Assembly (NCBI GenBank): GCA_038380435.1
Contig: JAWZYU010000019.1
Coordinates: forward strand, 17,447,801 to 17,511,800
Reading direction: 5' to 3'
DNA length: 64,000 bases
Source of the DNA: Ryuthela nishihirai
Lineage: Eukaryota > Arthropoda > Arachnida > Araneae > Heptathelidae
The notes under the pieces were generated by a model. It made no database searches. It saw nothing but the letters and a program-made list of their open reading frames with translations, and had not been told where the DNA came from. This document shows, piece after piece, positions 20,317 through 32,312 of the stretch (the stretch's first letter is position 1; every line of letters begins with the position of its first letter). The position numbers and the translations under genes were made by a program.

Positions 20317-22189
20317 ATGGACAAACAAAAAGCAAAAAAGAGATTATTTCAAGATGTGTGGTCTGAAAAGTACGGATGTATGGAAAATGGTGACAAATTG
20401 ATATGTACTTTATGTACAGCCAGGACTTACAATATTGAGCGACACTTTTCTTCAAAACATAAAGATGTGAGTGAAATGCCAAATGATGAAAAATATGAAT
20501 ACATTGCTAAACGTGTATTAAATTATGGTAAACAAAATAATTTTTTGAAGAGATTTGTTACCAGCCACAATTACGCTACATTTGCCAGCTTTGTTGCAGC
20601 TCTTAGTATTGGTACCAACGGAAAACTGTATAGAGAGGCGAATTTTTGAAAAACGCATTCATAAATTGTTCGGAACATTTATTCAATGACTTCGCAAATA
20701 AAAAACAAATAATTGAGAGAATTAATGAAATGCCATTGTCGGCCAGAACAGTTCAGCGTCGCATTGAAGATATGGCAAAAAATATTGACGCACAGGTCAA
20801 ACATGATTTGTTATCTAGTGACGTAATTAGCATTGCACTCGATGAAAGTACCGATGTAAATAGTATGGCTAGGCTGGCAATTATTATTAGATTTGCATCA
20901 ATAAATAGTTCGAACGTCAATGAAGAACTATGCGCTCTTGCTTCAATGAATGACACGACCAAAGGCATTGATATTTTCCGTCAAGTACAAGAGTTTACAA
21001 ATTTCAAAAATGGGAAAATATTGGATTTAAAAGTAAATTGTTTTCCATAACAACTGATGGTGCTCCACCTATGAGAGAAAAAAATGTTGGTTTTGTGAAA
21101 CTAATGGAAAATGAACTTGGCCGTCCACTTTTATCGTTCCATTGTATCATACATGAAGAAATTTTATTTGCAAAGGCATCTACGCAACAACTTAAGGATG
21201 TAATGGAAAAGGTTGTTAAGATTGTAAACGTCATAGTAGCACGATCTGCATTAACACACAGGCGCTTCAAAGCTTTTTTGGAGGAAATTGAATCGAAATA
21301 TGGAGGTTTACTGTTACATGCTGAAGTACGATGGTTAAGTCGAGGCAAAATTCTTAATAGATTTGTAGAGTGCTTTGATGATATGCAAATATTTCTTTAC
21401 GAAATCGGTGAAAATGATCTCGAGCTCAATGATAAAAAATGGTTTTTAAGACTTTTTTTTTTTAAGTTTTTAAGAGACATAATGAACCATTATAATGATT
21501 TCAACGTACGACTCCGAGGAAATAACCACACAATTTTGAAAATGTATGAGGAATGGAAGACTTTTTGTTCGAAATTAATATTATTTGAAACTGACATAAG
21601 AACTAAAATCTTTCTTTTCTTTTCCTTACTAAAAAGCTAACATGAGAAAGAAAATATCAATGAAAGCAATCTAAATATGTTCGAAAGTTGTGTTTTGAAG
21701 ATTTAAAGTGAATTTGAAAGTAGATTTCAAAGTTTTAAGAAGCACGGCGAAATGTTTACATTTATAATAAAGCACGAGAAATATGGGAAAATGTTTCAGA
21801 TTTGCAGTATTTTGAATATTTTGAAATTGACAATTTAAGTTTAGAAATGATTGATTTAAAGTTCAACGTTGGGGACGGAAAAATTCAAGACATTGCGGAA
21901 AGATTTAGAAAACACGGAAGCTAATCAACTTCTCATGATATCATCGTGTTGAGTATCACTTCCTACGAAGTTTTCATCTTTGAAAAAAATTGGCTTTGAC
22001 ATTTTGTCCGCGTTCGGTTCTACTTATAAATGTGAAAAAATATTTTCACACATGAAATTTATTTTAAGTAAGAACAGGAGCAGATTAACTACCGAAAATT
22101 CAGACGCTTGTATTCGTCTTAAGGTGACTAAGTATGAACCAGACTTAACTAAATTGACGTCACAAATTCAGTATCAGGGGAGCTATTGA
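20317..22189 (+). pseudogene. hAT transposase (GTF2IRD2/ZBED-like), frameshifted
   Basis: Starting at the ATG at 20317 (MDKQKAKKRLF), a BED-type zinc finger is seen with C-x-x-C (ICTLCTA) and H-x4-H (RHFSSKH). A shifted frame (20646-21050) contains LSARTVQRRIEDMA and IALDESTDVNSMARL with the first catalytic aspartate. Another (21038-21640) has FSITTDGAPPMREKNVGF with the second, and LLHAEVRWLSRGKILNRF. The C-terminal dimerisation segment DILSAFGSTYKCEKIFSHMKFI is at 21980-22189, after a stretch with several stops. An ATG at 20269 extends the frame upstream but gives a non-family N-terminus, so I prefer 20317. Confidence 0.88.
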
Positions 22190-22465
22190 TAACGAAGATT
22201 ACGCTTATAAATAAAGTTCATAAATTATAAATGAACTAAAACTTCACAATTATATTTGTTTTTATAATAATTAGAATTATAATTTTTTTATGTTTTGAGT
22301 TTAAAAACATATTGTAATAGTTTTCTCAATAAAATTTATCTTATTATTCACTAACGGACTGTTTTAAAATTAAAATACCCATTTACCCGAACTGTCTTCT
22401 TAATAGTCACATTTTGGTTGATTTTGACCCGCAGCCAAAAAAGGTTGCCGACGTCTGCTCTAAAC

Positions 22466-23433
22466 CTTTCTCAAGAATCTGTCTAAGTGAAAATATCTGA
22501 TCCACACATCCCCTACCACTTCTGAATCCACATTGCTCATCACGCAATTGACTGTCAACCAGATTCTTAATTCTATTAAGCACAATCATGGAAAGAACTT
22601 TACCTGGAACAGAGAGTAGGCTGATACCCCTATAGTTATCACAAGAACTGCGATCACCTTTTTTGAAAATAGGGATAACAATAGCTCTGGTAAAATCCTT
22701 AGGATCCATGCCTTTATCATAAAAGATATTCAGAAATTTAGTCATCCAAATGGTAACCGAAACATTCCCAGCTCTAAGCATTTCCGTAGTACTTTCATCT
22801 ACTCCTGGGGATTTATGAAATTTAAGTTTTGAAACAGCCAAAATAACTTCAGATTGTGTTGTCAACATTAAAGCCACCAATGCATCTATCATCATTGGAA
22901 ACAATGGGAGTAGCACTAACCACATTTTTTTAGAACATCAGTGAAATACTCAGCTCACCTAGCCATGACAGAATCCTCACCTTCTATAATATTACCTTGT
23001 TTATTCTTCAATCCCTGCATACCTGCCCTTTTTCTACCACCCAAAACATTTACTATCTGGTACAGCTCTCTGCTGTTGTGCTGTCTAACTACTTCCTCGA
23101 CTTTGTCAGCCAAGACATCAAGCCAAAGATTCTTATCAGCAGCTAACTGAACTTTTACACGTTTATTAAGTGCTCTGTAATGCTTTCTATTAGGACTAGT
23201 AGGGTATTGATTAAGGACATTCCTGCAGTTCTTTCTATCTGAAGTAAGCTCAAGTGCCTTAACACTCAAATAATTCTGCCTCCTGTGCTCCTTTTTTCCT
23301 AAAAGAGTACTGTTATTTTCCGAAAAAGCCTGTTTAAAATGGTCCCATTCTTCCTCAACTTCAGTGGTAAGCAAAGCATGACTGTTATAATGACTAAGTA
23401 ACGTATCATGTTAAGCTTTAGCTATAATTCTGA
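22466..23433 (-). pseudogene. RTE copy B, linker and RT start upstream of the hAT insertion
   Basis: Minus-strand frames begin at LTTEVEEEWDHFKQAF (23374) and run through SPNRKHYRALNKRV, LYQIVNVLGGRKR, KSPGVDESTTEML, PIFKKGDRSSCDNYRGISLL and CGFRSGRGCVDQIFSLRQI, ending at the hAT boundary. The sequence lines up with 32745-34283 of the full-length copy. The 5' end stops near 23433, where a SINE begins at once. No endonuclease is present. Confidence 0.88.
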
Positions 23434-23777
23434 CCGGTGGTTGCTCAGTCGGTAGCGCACCAGGTTCGTAATCTGTAGTTCCCAGGTTCAAATCCCAGCT
23501 GGGTGAGCATTGAGATTTATCTCCGCAAAATTCCCTGTCCTGCCCACTGTCAGTAGAGGACACCGATGGGCTTGGAAAGGCCGCCGCCTGTCGGATGGGA
23601 CACCTTAAAGATCACACTGGATGGCCTTGACAGGAGGTTACCATCTGTCTCCTAACAGCTGTTCCAGTGGGCCCCCTCCTCCAACCTTCTCTGAGGCTTC
23701 AGGGCCCTTGTGACCTGGCCATTTAGCCCATGGTGTGAAAAAAAGTGACGGCACTTAGGTAAAACAACCCAACCCAA
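23434..23777 (+). repeat. tRNA-derived SINE family 1 (full copy)
   Basis: The head has an A-box-like GGTTGCTCAGTCGGTAGCGC and B-box-like GGTTCAAATCC, as in tRNA-derived pol III promoters. The body includes GAGATTTATCTCCGCAAAA, ACCGATGGGCTTGGAAAGGC, GGATGGCCTTGA and CCTAACAGCTGTTCCAGTGG. It ends in AAAACAACCCAACCCAAC. Other copies are listed below. It abuts the truncated 5' end of RTE copy B. Confidence 0.85.
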
Positions 23778-24767
23778 CTTTTGCCTTTGCAAAAGCAGGT
23801 TAAATGCTTTTTACAACATTCTGATTGGAAATTATGCTATCTGAATTTTTTTTCACCTATTATTTGTGGTTCTCACTATATTTGTTTTATAATTATGTCC
23901 AAGAAAGAAATTTAATATGAAGAATCACAGCTATCCAAGGCTGGATTTTTTCATTAGGTCATTTACTGAAATTTTTTAAGATTTTTGATAAACGCGAAAC
24001 CATTTTATATTCTCTGATTTTTTTCCTAGCAGTCTTACGTAAATCTACGTTGGAAATATATAAATATACACGCCTTTCACACAACACCTTTCTTGCACTG
24101 TATAAGGCGAAATTCAGAATGACCAAAAAAGTGCATTGGCCAAAAATTTTGACCAGATCAAAATTCCACTTTCTGACTTCGTTTTTGAGTTTGTCTTAGT
24201 CAATCTTTTTGGGGGATGGGCAAGTCTCCCACCTTCGAAATAGTAAGGTGGCTAAACACTAAGATTAAATATAATGAATTTTGGTGTGTAATGAATATAT
24301 TTGCATTTTGTTTGTTATTCTATTACATGCACTTTTAAACTTATTAGAATTAAGTAAAAGCTCTGCACCTGTATTTTTCGGTTTCGTCGTCATTTATTTT
24401 ATCTTCTCCTCCCATAAAACATTTCTTACTTTATACCTGTTTAGATTTTTTGCACTTTGATGTGCTAGGTAGGGAACAAACACATAGCACTAGCTTTTAG
24501 ATTTTTTTACGAACTCTATTCTTCCACTGTTTTTTTTGTGTTTTTAGCCTGTTTTAGAGTTAAACAATTATAAATTGCTGAAAAATATCTAAGTACATGT
24601 GCGTATAAACCAAAATTCCCTGAACACTTAATTCTCATAATTTTTTCGTTTAAACTTTCATCGTTCTACATTATGTGATATGTTTGTTTCATATGGTTCA
24701 CTAGAATATATAGTTTTACACAGAATTAAAACAGAGTGCAAAATCCAAGTTTCTTGAATGCCTTAAA
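23778..24767. other. AT-rich non-coding spacer
   Basis: No coding frame, RNA gene or repeat boundary that I can support; T-rich tracts and degenerate sequence only. Confidence 0.5.
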
Positions 24768-25894
24768 TGCCTTTGGTTGCTAACTTTGTTGATTTCAAAA
24801 AGGCTTTCGACTCTGTTGATCATCATAATTTGTGGTTGATTGTGAAATCATATGGTATACCAGACAAGTTAGTTAACACAATGAACGCTCTCTGTAATAA
24901 TACTGAGTCATATGTGAAAGTTGATAAGTCTTGTAGCAATTGGTTTAGCATTACTCTGGTGTTCGACAAGGGTGCATTTTGTCTCCATTTCTCTTTAGCT
25001 TGGTTATTGATTATGTTATGCGAAATTCACTTCAAGGGAAAGATTTTGGCCTTAAATGGGTTGGAGATACGAAAATTTCTGATTTAGATTATGCTGATGA
25101 TTTAGCCCTTTTGGCAAATGATGTTGATGAGATGAACTCTTTCATTCGAGCTGTTGATGAGACTGGTAGTAGAGTAGGTTTGATTATAAACAGAGAGAAA
25201 ACTAAAGTGATGAAAATTGGTCAGGCAGGTTGTGATTTAGTTCATCTGAGTGGTTGCAGTCTTGAGCAGGTGTCACAGTTTAATTACCTTGGGAGCTATG
25301 TAACTGATACTGGTGATGTCCGGCATGAGATTAACAGACGAATAGGGATTGCTGCCGGGATTTTTGAATATCTATGGAGAGTGTGGAGAAATAGGCATAT
25401 ACACCAAAAGACTAAAATTAGACTGTATAATAGTTTGGTTCTTTCTAGGGTTAGTTATGGTAGTGAAACTTGGACGCTGTGTAAACAAGATAACAGGAAA
25501 GTAGATGCTTTTGATTCTAGATCTTACGCAGTATCTTGGGTATTAGATGGTTTAACTTTGTAACTAATGATGATATTGGGCAAAGGAGTTTGCAACCTCC
25601 TTTAAGCAGCATATTTTGCAGAGAGAGACTCCGCTGGTTTGGCCATGTTGCCCGTATGGATAATTATAGATTGGCGAATAGGGTTATGAACAGTGTGCCT
25701 AAAGGCCTCAGAAAGAAGGGGAGACCTAGGATGCGGTGGGCAGACAATGTCAAACAGGACCTTGTTAGAATTGGTGTGCAGTGGCTGGATGCAGCAGATG
25801 TAGCTCAGGACAGATATGATTGGAGAATTAAACTGCACGGTCTGGTTGGACCTCCGTAGCCGTGGCTGCTTGAGGATGATGATGATGATGATGA
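24768..25894 (+). pseudogene. RTE copy C, 5'-truncated, with 3' end
   Basis: Begins abruptly at PLVANFVDFKKAFDSVDHHN in RT block A. It then carries SPFLFSLVIDYVMRN after a one-base deletion (near 24955), LDYADDLALLANDVDEM, VSQFNYLGSYVTDTGD, YGSETWTLCKQDNR, a frameshift near 25530, and FGHVARMDNYRLANRV to LHGLVGPP with its stop at 25857-25859. GTGGCTGCTTGA and about eight GAT/GAG triplets follow. Severe 5' truncation is the normal outcome for this LINE type. Clear flanking duplications were not found. Confidence 0.9.
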
Positions 25895-25946
25895 GGTAGT
25901 TTCAATTTACATTATTATACGAAACTATTAAATACGAAAAGACAAA

Positions 25947-26125
25947 ACCCGCTTGGCTCTCATCTAAGGACCTGGGTTCGAGCTCCAGATAAGGCATGGA
26001 TGTTCTTGTTGTTTTTCTGCTGAGGTCCCACCATCCTCACAGATCTTCAACTATGGCGTACAAACTGTCAGTCTTCTGTCAGACCTCTGTGGCAAGCAGC
26101 TAGTTGAGGGGGATATTTATTACAT
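25947..26125 (+). repeat. tRNA-derived SINE family 2
   Basis: The head has a B-box-like GGGTTCGAGCTCC after CCCGCTTGGCTCTCATCTAA. The body is ATCCTCACAGATCTTCAACT and the tail CTTCTGTCAGACCTCTGTGG then CAAGCAGCTAGTTGAGGGGG. The tail is shared with 8744-8830 and the inverted copy at 39434-39588. Confidence 0.65.
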
Positions 26126-28466
26126 ATTTAAAACTTATAACGAAAATGTTGCTAGTTATCTGTTTATGATGGAAATATGAAAATTTGGTGATAGAGTGTC
26201 CAGAGATTATTTAAGAGACAAAAGAGATTCCACTGACAGCAAAAATCTGCCTCTTTTGTCAGAGGGGTGTGAGAAAAGCAACTTTTTGAATTTATACAAA
26301 AAAGACAAACACTTTTTTAATTGTATACATACTAATAAATAACTACGCTTTTAAGTTTCATAGTAATCCATTAGTTCGAATTCATACTTAAGTATTAAAA
26401 GCAAAACTTTTAATTTACGCATTTTTTTTTTCAAATTTCAGTAAAATTTGCAAAATAATTAAATATTACATTTCTTAACAAATGACTAATTTCGTGGTGA
26501 AAACAAATGAAATGAAAATCTGTAACAAAATTACCGTGGAATGAAACGAAAATAATTAATGCATTTTTTTAAATTAAGCTAAGATTAGGTTATTATTAAT
26601 AATAACTAAAGACACTGAAAGAAAGCAATGAAGCTATTTTTTTCTTTTGAAGATTTTGTTTTTATTTTCTGATAGGAAATTGGAGTCCGTTTCATCAATA
26701 CATTTGATCTATTTCCTGGAAATGAACCGTCTATCCAGGAAATAGGAAATATCACATTTACTGAATTGATGTATATAACTACGTGTTCTCATTACCATAA
26801 TAACTAAAAATAATATTATTACTATTATAGGTGTAATAGAATATATACAAAATAATTAAAATATTTTGTGAATAAAGTAACCTACGAGTATTAATACTAC
26901 AATTTGCCAAGGCTACCTTCAGTCAGTATTCAGTAAAAAATATTTATTTTGTGATACATTTCACTCACATCGAGAAGTTTAATATTTTTCGCTCAACTTC
27001 GTGTTTTAAAGAACAAATTAACGACGTTCAGAGGATACCTACTGTATTGCACTACATTCATACATATGTGTAATTAGATACATTAAAATGTTTTAAAAAT
27101 ATAACAGAAATATTCAAAAAATCTGAAAATTTGAAATTGGAAAGTTATATAAACACGTATTAAATATTTGAAAATAAAATATATACAGTGATCTGGTTCA
27201 ATTTTTATTTATTGTTTTGTTTTAAATCCGCCAAACTTTTTCTGAAAAGAACAGAAGAAAGTTGTGAAATCTAAGGCGTCTGATACTGGTAGAGATGACG
27301 TTTACATACCTAAATTATGGTAATATGATAAATTAATGTTTCTCGTTGATCATAATGTCTCTATGAGTTCGTCCTGTAGTATGCATGACAGTGGGAGCGA
27401 AGTGAAAACAGTAGCTAATATGGTAATGGTTATTTATTCAATTAAAAAGTTTTAATTTAGGTATCTAATTAGCAGATAGCCCGCCAGCGTTTAGAGGGGT
27501 TGGAAATGTATATGTCATTCAGCAGTCTCAAAATCGAACTCAGGTTTCCTATTACAGCTTTAGACAAGAGAATGGTAAAAAAATGCGCTGTAAAATTCTA
27601 TATCCGGTTCTATTAAATCTAGAGACTTGATTTTCGAATGCAATACAGTATTATCCAAGGGAACCCCCATAGAGAAAATTTGGGGCAGATCAGACAATTT
27701 TCTGAAAGGTTCTGGGATCCCCAAAATTTTCTAAAAGTTCGTTAATTAAACGTATTATCACTAGCGCTGATAGCAAACGACCACGTTTACTGTTGACGCT
27801 GAAAAATGCTGACAACGAGGGACACACTAAATGTCATAAAATATGGATAATTGCTACATTGTTTTGAAAAAAAAGTTATTTCCCCTTTTTCGTCTGTTCA
27901 TATGCAGGCACTTAGCTCCATTTTGTTTTAAGAAATAAAACTTTTTTTCATGATTTTTAAATAAAAATAATATATTGCGATTTGCATCATCCGATTCATC
28001 CAGTAATTGAAATTACTGTTATTAGCGGGTATTCAAGTTGAAAAACTGTAAATTTGATTTTCTATGAAAGCATTCGATATCATTGAAGTATTTTGTGTTC
28101 TTAATAGTTATGTTGATGGTATTACAAATTAAGTAACGGACTATAATCCATACATTCACGTAAAAAGATTTCAAGAAAGCAGGTCAGAATGTAAGTTAAG
28201 TTGAGAAATTAATCTCCCATACATAAGTTTTACAGGAAATTATTTTATAATAAAGTTTATTCTCTTGTGCAGTAATAAACATTTCATTGATTAACTATTT
28301 ACCTGCGCACTGTAAATATCCGAGAAAGTTTAATATATGAAACTTCAGTTTCTCATAAGTTAAGAATTACATATTAATTTATAAGGGCATTTGGTCTTTG
28401 ATATTTAATGTATAACTAGGCTTGCCGTAGTTTTCCTTTTCCGATATCTTATTTTCGCCGATAGCA
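26126..28466. other. Long AT-rich non-coding stretch
   Basis: About 2.3 kb with no supported gene, RNA or element ends. Frames are short and lack motifs. A small mirrored phrase, CTGATAGGAAATTGG / ATCTATTTCCTGGAAATG, near 26670-26745 is too short to call. Confidence 0.5.
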
Positions 28467-30560
28467 CATCATCATCATCATCCTCAAGCAGCCATGGGCT
28501 ACGGAGGTCCAACCAGACCGTGCAGTTTAATTCTCCAAGCATATCTGTCCTGAGCTACATCTGCTGAATCCAGCCACTGCACACCAATTCTAACAAGGTC
28601 CTGTTTGACATTTTCTGCCCACCGCATCCTAGGTATCCCCTTCCTTCTGATGCCTTTAGGCACATTGTTCATAACCCTATTCGCCAATCTATAATTATCC
28701 ATATGGGCAACATGGCCAAACCAACGGAGTCTCTCTCTGCACAATATGCTGCTTAAAGGAGGTTGCAGACTCCTTTGCCCAACATCATCATTAGTTACAA
28801 AGTTGAACCACCTAATGCCCAAGATATTATGTAAGCATCTAGTTTCCTGTTATCTTGCTTACACAGCGTCCAAGTTTCACTACCATAACTAACCCTAGAA
28901 AGAACCAAACTATTATACAGTCTAATTTTAGTCTTTAGGTGTATATGCCTATTTCTCCACAATCTCCATAGATTCTTAAAAGTCCTTCGTCTGTTAATCT
29001 CATGCCGGACATCACCAGTATCTGTTAAATAGCTCCCAAGGTAATTAAACTGTGACATCTGCTCAAGATTGCAACCATTCAGATGAACTAAATAACAACC
29101 TGCCTGACCAATTTTCATACTTTAGTTTTCTCTCTGTTTATAACCAAACCTACTGTACTACCAGTCTCATCAACAGCTCGAATGAAAGAGTTCATCTTAT
29201 CAACATCATTTGCCAAAAGAGCTAAATCATCAGCATAATCTAAATCAGAAATTTTCGTATCTCCAGCCCATTTAAGGCCAAAAGCTTTCCCTTGAAGTGA
29301 ATTTCGCATAACATAATCAATAACCTAGCTAAAGAGAAAAGGAGACAAACTGCACCCTTGTCGAACACCAGAAGTAATGCTAAACCAATTGCTACAAGAC
29401 TTACCAACTCTCACACATGATTCAGTGTTATTATAGAGAGCTTTCATTATGTTAACTAACTTGTCTGGTATACCATATGATTTCACAATCAACCACAAAT
29501 TATGACGATCAACAGAATCGAAAGCCTTTTTGAAATCAACAAAGCTAGCAACCAAAGGTTTCTGAAACTCTAAACATTTCTCAAGAATCTACCTAAGGGA
29601 AAATATCTAATCCACACATCCCCTACCACTTCTGAATCCACATTGCTCATCACGCAATTGACTGTTAACCAGATTCTTAATTCTAAGCACAATCATGGGA
29701 AGAAAGTTCCCTGGAACAGAGAGTAGGCTGATACCCCTATAGTTATCACAAGAACTGCGATCACCTTTTTTGAAAATAGGAATAACAATAGCTCTGGTAA
29801 AATCCTTAGGAACCATGCCTTTATCATAAAAGATATTCAGAATTTTAGTCATCCAAGTGGTAACCGAAACATTCCCAGCTCTAAGCATTTCCGTAGTAGT
29901 TTCATCTACTCCTGGGGATTTATGAAGTCTAAGTTTAGAAATATCCAAAATAACTTCAGACCGTGTTATAGGGCCAGCATTAAAGCCACCAATGCATCTA
30001 TCATCATTGGAAATAATGGGAATAGAACTAACCACATTGTTTAGAACATGAGTGAAATGCTCAGCCCACCTAGCCATGACAGAATCCTCCCCTTCTATAA
30101 CCTTACCTTGTTTATCCCTCAATCCTTGTATGCCTGTCCGTTTTCTACCACATAAACCATTAACTATCTGGTACAGCTCTCTGCTGTTGTGCTGTCTAAC
30201 TGCTTCCTCAGCTTTGTCAGCCAAGCCATCAAGCCAAAGATTCTTATCAGTAGCGAACTGATCCTTTACACGTTTATTAAGCTCTCTGTAATGCTTTCTA
30301 TTAGGACTAGTAGGGTACTGATTAAGGACATTCCTGTAGTTCCTTCTTTCTGAAATAAGATCAAGTGCCTTATCACTTAAATAATTCTGTCTCCACTGCT
30401 CCTTTTTTCCTAAAAGCGTATTGTTAGTTTCCAAAAATGCCAGTTTAAAACGGCCCCATTCTTCCTCAACTTCAGTAGTAAGCAAACCATGACTGTCATA
30501 ATGGCTAAGTAACCTATCATGGTAAGCTTTTGCTGTAACTGAGTCTTTAAGAGCTTCAGT
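28467..30560 (-). pseudogene. RTE copy D (linker, RT, C-terminal domain)
   Basis: Frames from 30485 downwards: LTTEVEEEWGRFKLAF, KSPGVDETTTEMLRAG, PIFKKGDRSSCDNYRGI and CGFRSGRGCVD (to 29607). Next are FVDFKKAFDSVDRHN, SGVRQGCSLSPFLFS (29555-29325), LDYADDLALLANDVDKM (29309-29115), YGSETWTLCKQDNR (29118-28795), and FGHVAHMDNYRLANR to LHGLVGPP (28822-28499). A short CAT tail lies at 28467-28480. The endonuclease is absent. At the 5' end the sequence passes into a Tc1-like fragment at about 30560, sharing TATTAAA at the junction. Confidence 0.9.
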
Positions 30561-30717
30561 ATTAAATACGCACTGCGTCCATTTGCATGTTGTCGTCCTC
30601 AGTGAATCATTATTTCACCCAATGACTTTCAATCTTGGATCACGGTTTCTGCTGCCCTTAACTATTACTTCCTAAAGGAATTCCTTCTGGGTGTTCATTT
30701 TTCAATTTCCGCTAGTG
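30561..30717 (-). mobile_element. Tc1-like transposon end fragment
   Basis: In reverse complement it reads from the terminus CACTAGCGGAAATTGAAAAA through AAGGGCAGCAGAAACCGTGA to CAACATGCAAATG. This matches the left end of the complete Tc1-like element at 59515-59690 with scattered substitutions. TA lies outside the terminus at 30718-30719. The transposase part is gone, replaced by RTE copy D. Confidence 0.8.
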
Positions 30718-30719
30718 TA

Positions 30720-31918
30720 GATACAGGGTATTTATTTATTTTGTTAGAGATACAAGGAGAAGTAATATTTCTCTGTAACTTGTTTTCCTAAATTACAATT
30801 TATTGCTTAATAATTTGAAACAGATATAGTACAAGTAATTATTATCAGTACACAGCATTTTAGCCATAATCAAAGCTTTCAGGTTTCAATGCCAAAAGTT
30901 ATACAGACATGAATCCCAGAAGGACAGTTAACCGAAATATTAAGGATAATTGTCCTTCTGGACTTCTTTAAATCAGACCCGTCTAACAGAAACTTAGTGA
31001 AGAGCAAGAAGGGAAAAAATTGTATTCCTGAGAGCCGCAGGAAAATTTTCTACTTAAAAACGAAAGCATACATTTCTAATAAGCAAAGAATTGGGAAAAA
31101 ATACCATTTTTAAGGAACAAAGAAAATATCTTGCTTGACAAAACAAAAATATACGTTTTTAATGAGTAGTATAATTTCAGAAAATGGCGTATGATTAGCC
31201 AAGAAATTGGGAGAAATTAGCCAAATTCATTACATTTCTTCATTATTAATTATGTAATTAGCTATAATTATTCATTATTAATTATATAATTAGTTATTTG
31301 CTTTATTAACCGAAAGTTTCTTTGCAATGAGCTGCAGGTTGGACGGACTGTTTTAATAATTGAATTATCAAAAATCAACTTTTTGCAGAGCATCAAGAAA
31401 CGCAAAACTTTAACTTGCTATACCTTAAGAAATTATTAACTTTAACCAGAGACCAGAAGAACGTTTAAACGGAATATTAAATAAAATTAAGAATGGTTTT
31501 TTATAAATCACAATATCATTCCTAAATTAATAATTTTGGGCTTGAAGAAAGAAAATGTTGAGTTGGACAGCAATATGACATATTTTGTCAAAAATGTACA
31601 TCGTCGAATCACGCGCTCACGATTTACACTATTTTGCCTTGGTCGTCTGGTTATGACGTCATCAATAAAGTGGGCGTGAGCAGTCAGGCCTTATCTCTAG
31701 TTGGCGTTGGCCCAATTCGTAGCAAGAATCTATTACTCTTGACTTCCCTAATTAGGCGCAGTTTAAACTCACAGATTATATTTCTTTTTATCATACATCA
31801 CTTACTACGTGAACCTCTGATTAAACGTTTTAATTCTCTGTTCATTTCTGTTCCATTTTTATCCTTTTCTCCTTATATTTATTATCTTACTCCTTCATTC
31901 TGTACCTATTAATTACTA
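30720..31918. other. AT-rich non-coding spacer
   Basis: No coding frame with motifs. The repeated phrase TTATTCATTATTAATTATAT-like at about 31235-31290 is low complexity. The frame at 31634-31912 has no recognisable content. Confidence 0.5.
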
Positions 31919-32098
31919 TGTGTACTTTTGTTTAAGTATATTAAACTCCTGTATATTTCTGTCCTTTATTTTCTTCCCCTTATTTATTACTGTGTACATT
32001 TGTTTAAGTATTTTAAATTCCTGCATATTTCTGTCCGTAATTTTTTTTCTTCCCCTTTTATTTTTTATTCATTTATATATTACTACGTGTACTTATAT

Positions 32099-32100
<2 letters not shown>
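31919..32100 (+). repeat. Short tandem array (units ~70-90 bp), left part
   Basis: Units share GTGTAC-TTTGTTTAAGTAT, TTTAAATTCCTGCATATTTC and TCTTCCCCTT. Unit 1 is about 31919-31990 and unit 2 about 31991-32082. Unit 3 begins at GTGTACTTATATTT and is interrupted at 32100 by RTE copy E; its remainder, CGCATTTTAAATTCCTGCAT, resumes at 35889. This confirms that the sequence on both sides of the RTE was once contiguous. Confidence 0.8.
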
Positions 32101-32177
<77 letters not shown>

Positions 32178-32242
32178 CCACCACCACCACCACCACCACC
32201 ACCACCACCACCACCACCACCACCACCACCACCACCACCACC

Positions 32243-32300
<58 letters not shown>
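32101..32300 (-). repeat. Expanded triplet tail of RTE copy E: (CAT)n(CAC)n(CAT)n
   Basis: About 25 CAT units, then about 27 CAC units (near 32176-32258), then about 14 CAT units, directly abutting the RTE end CAAGCAGCC. Read in element sense it is GAT-GGT-GAT. It mirrors the tail of copy A, where the inner block is GAC. Confidence 0.95.
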
Positions 32301-32312
32301 AGCAGCCATGGG

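Larger units (their letters stand above)
19821..22457 (+). mobile_element. Complete hAT transposon (2637 bp) with 8-bp target duplication
   Basis: The element is bounded by CTCTAAAC at 19813-19820 and 22458-22465. Its ends are CAGGCGTCGGCAACCT and the inverted AGGTTGCCGACGTCTG, 15 of 16 bases matching. It carries a degraded transposase on the plus strand. Near the left end is a 24-base tandem repeat (AAGTGACCCACTTGATAATTTC-like) and a large 184-base palindrome just upstream of the transposase. It split RTE copy B, so it is younger than that copy. Confidence 0.95.
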
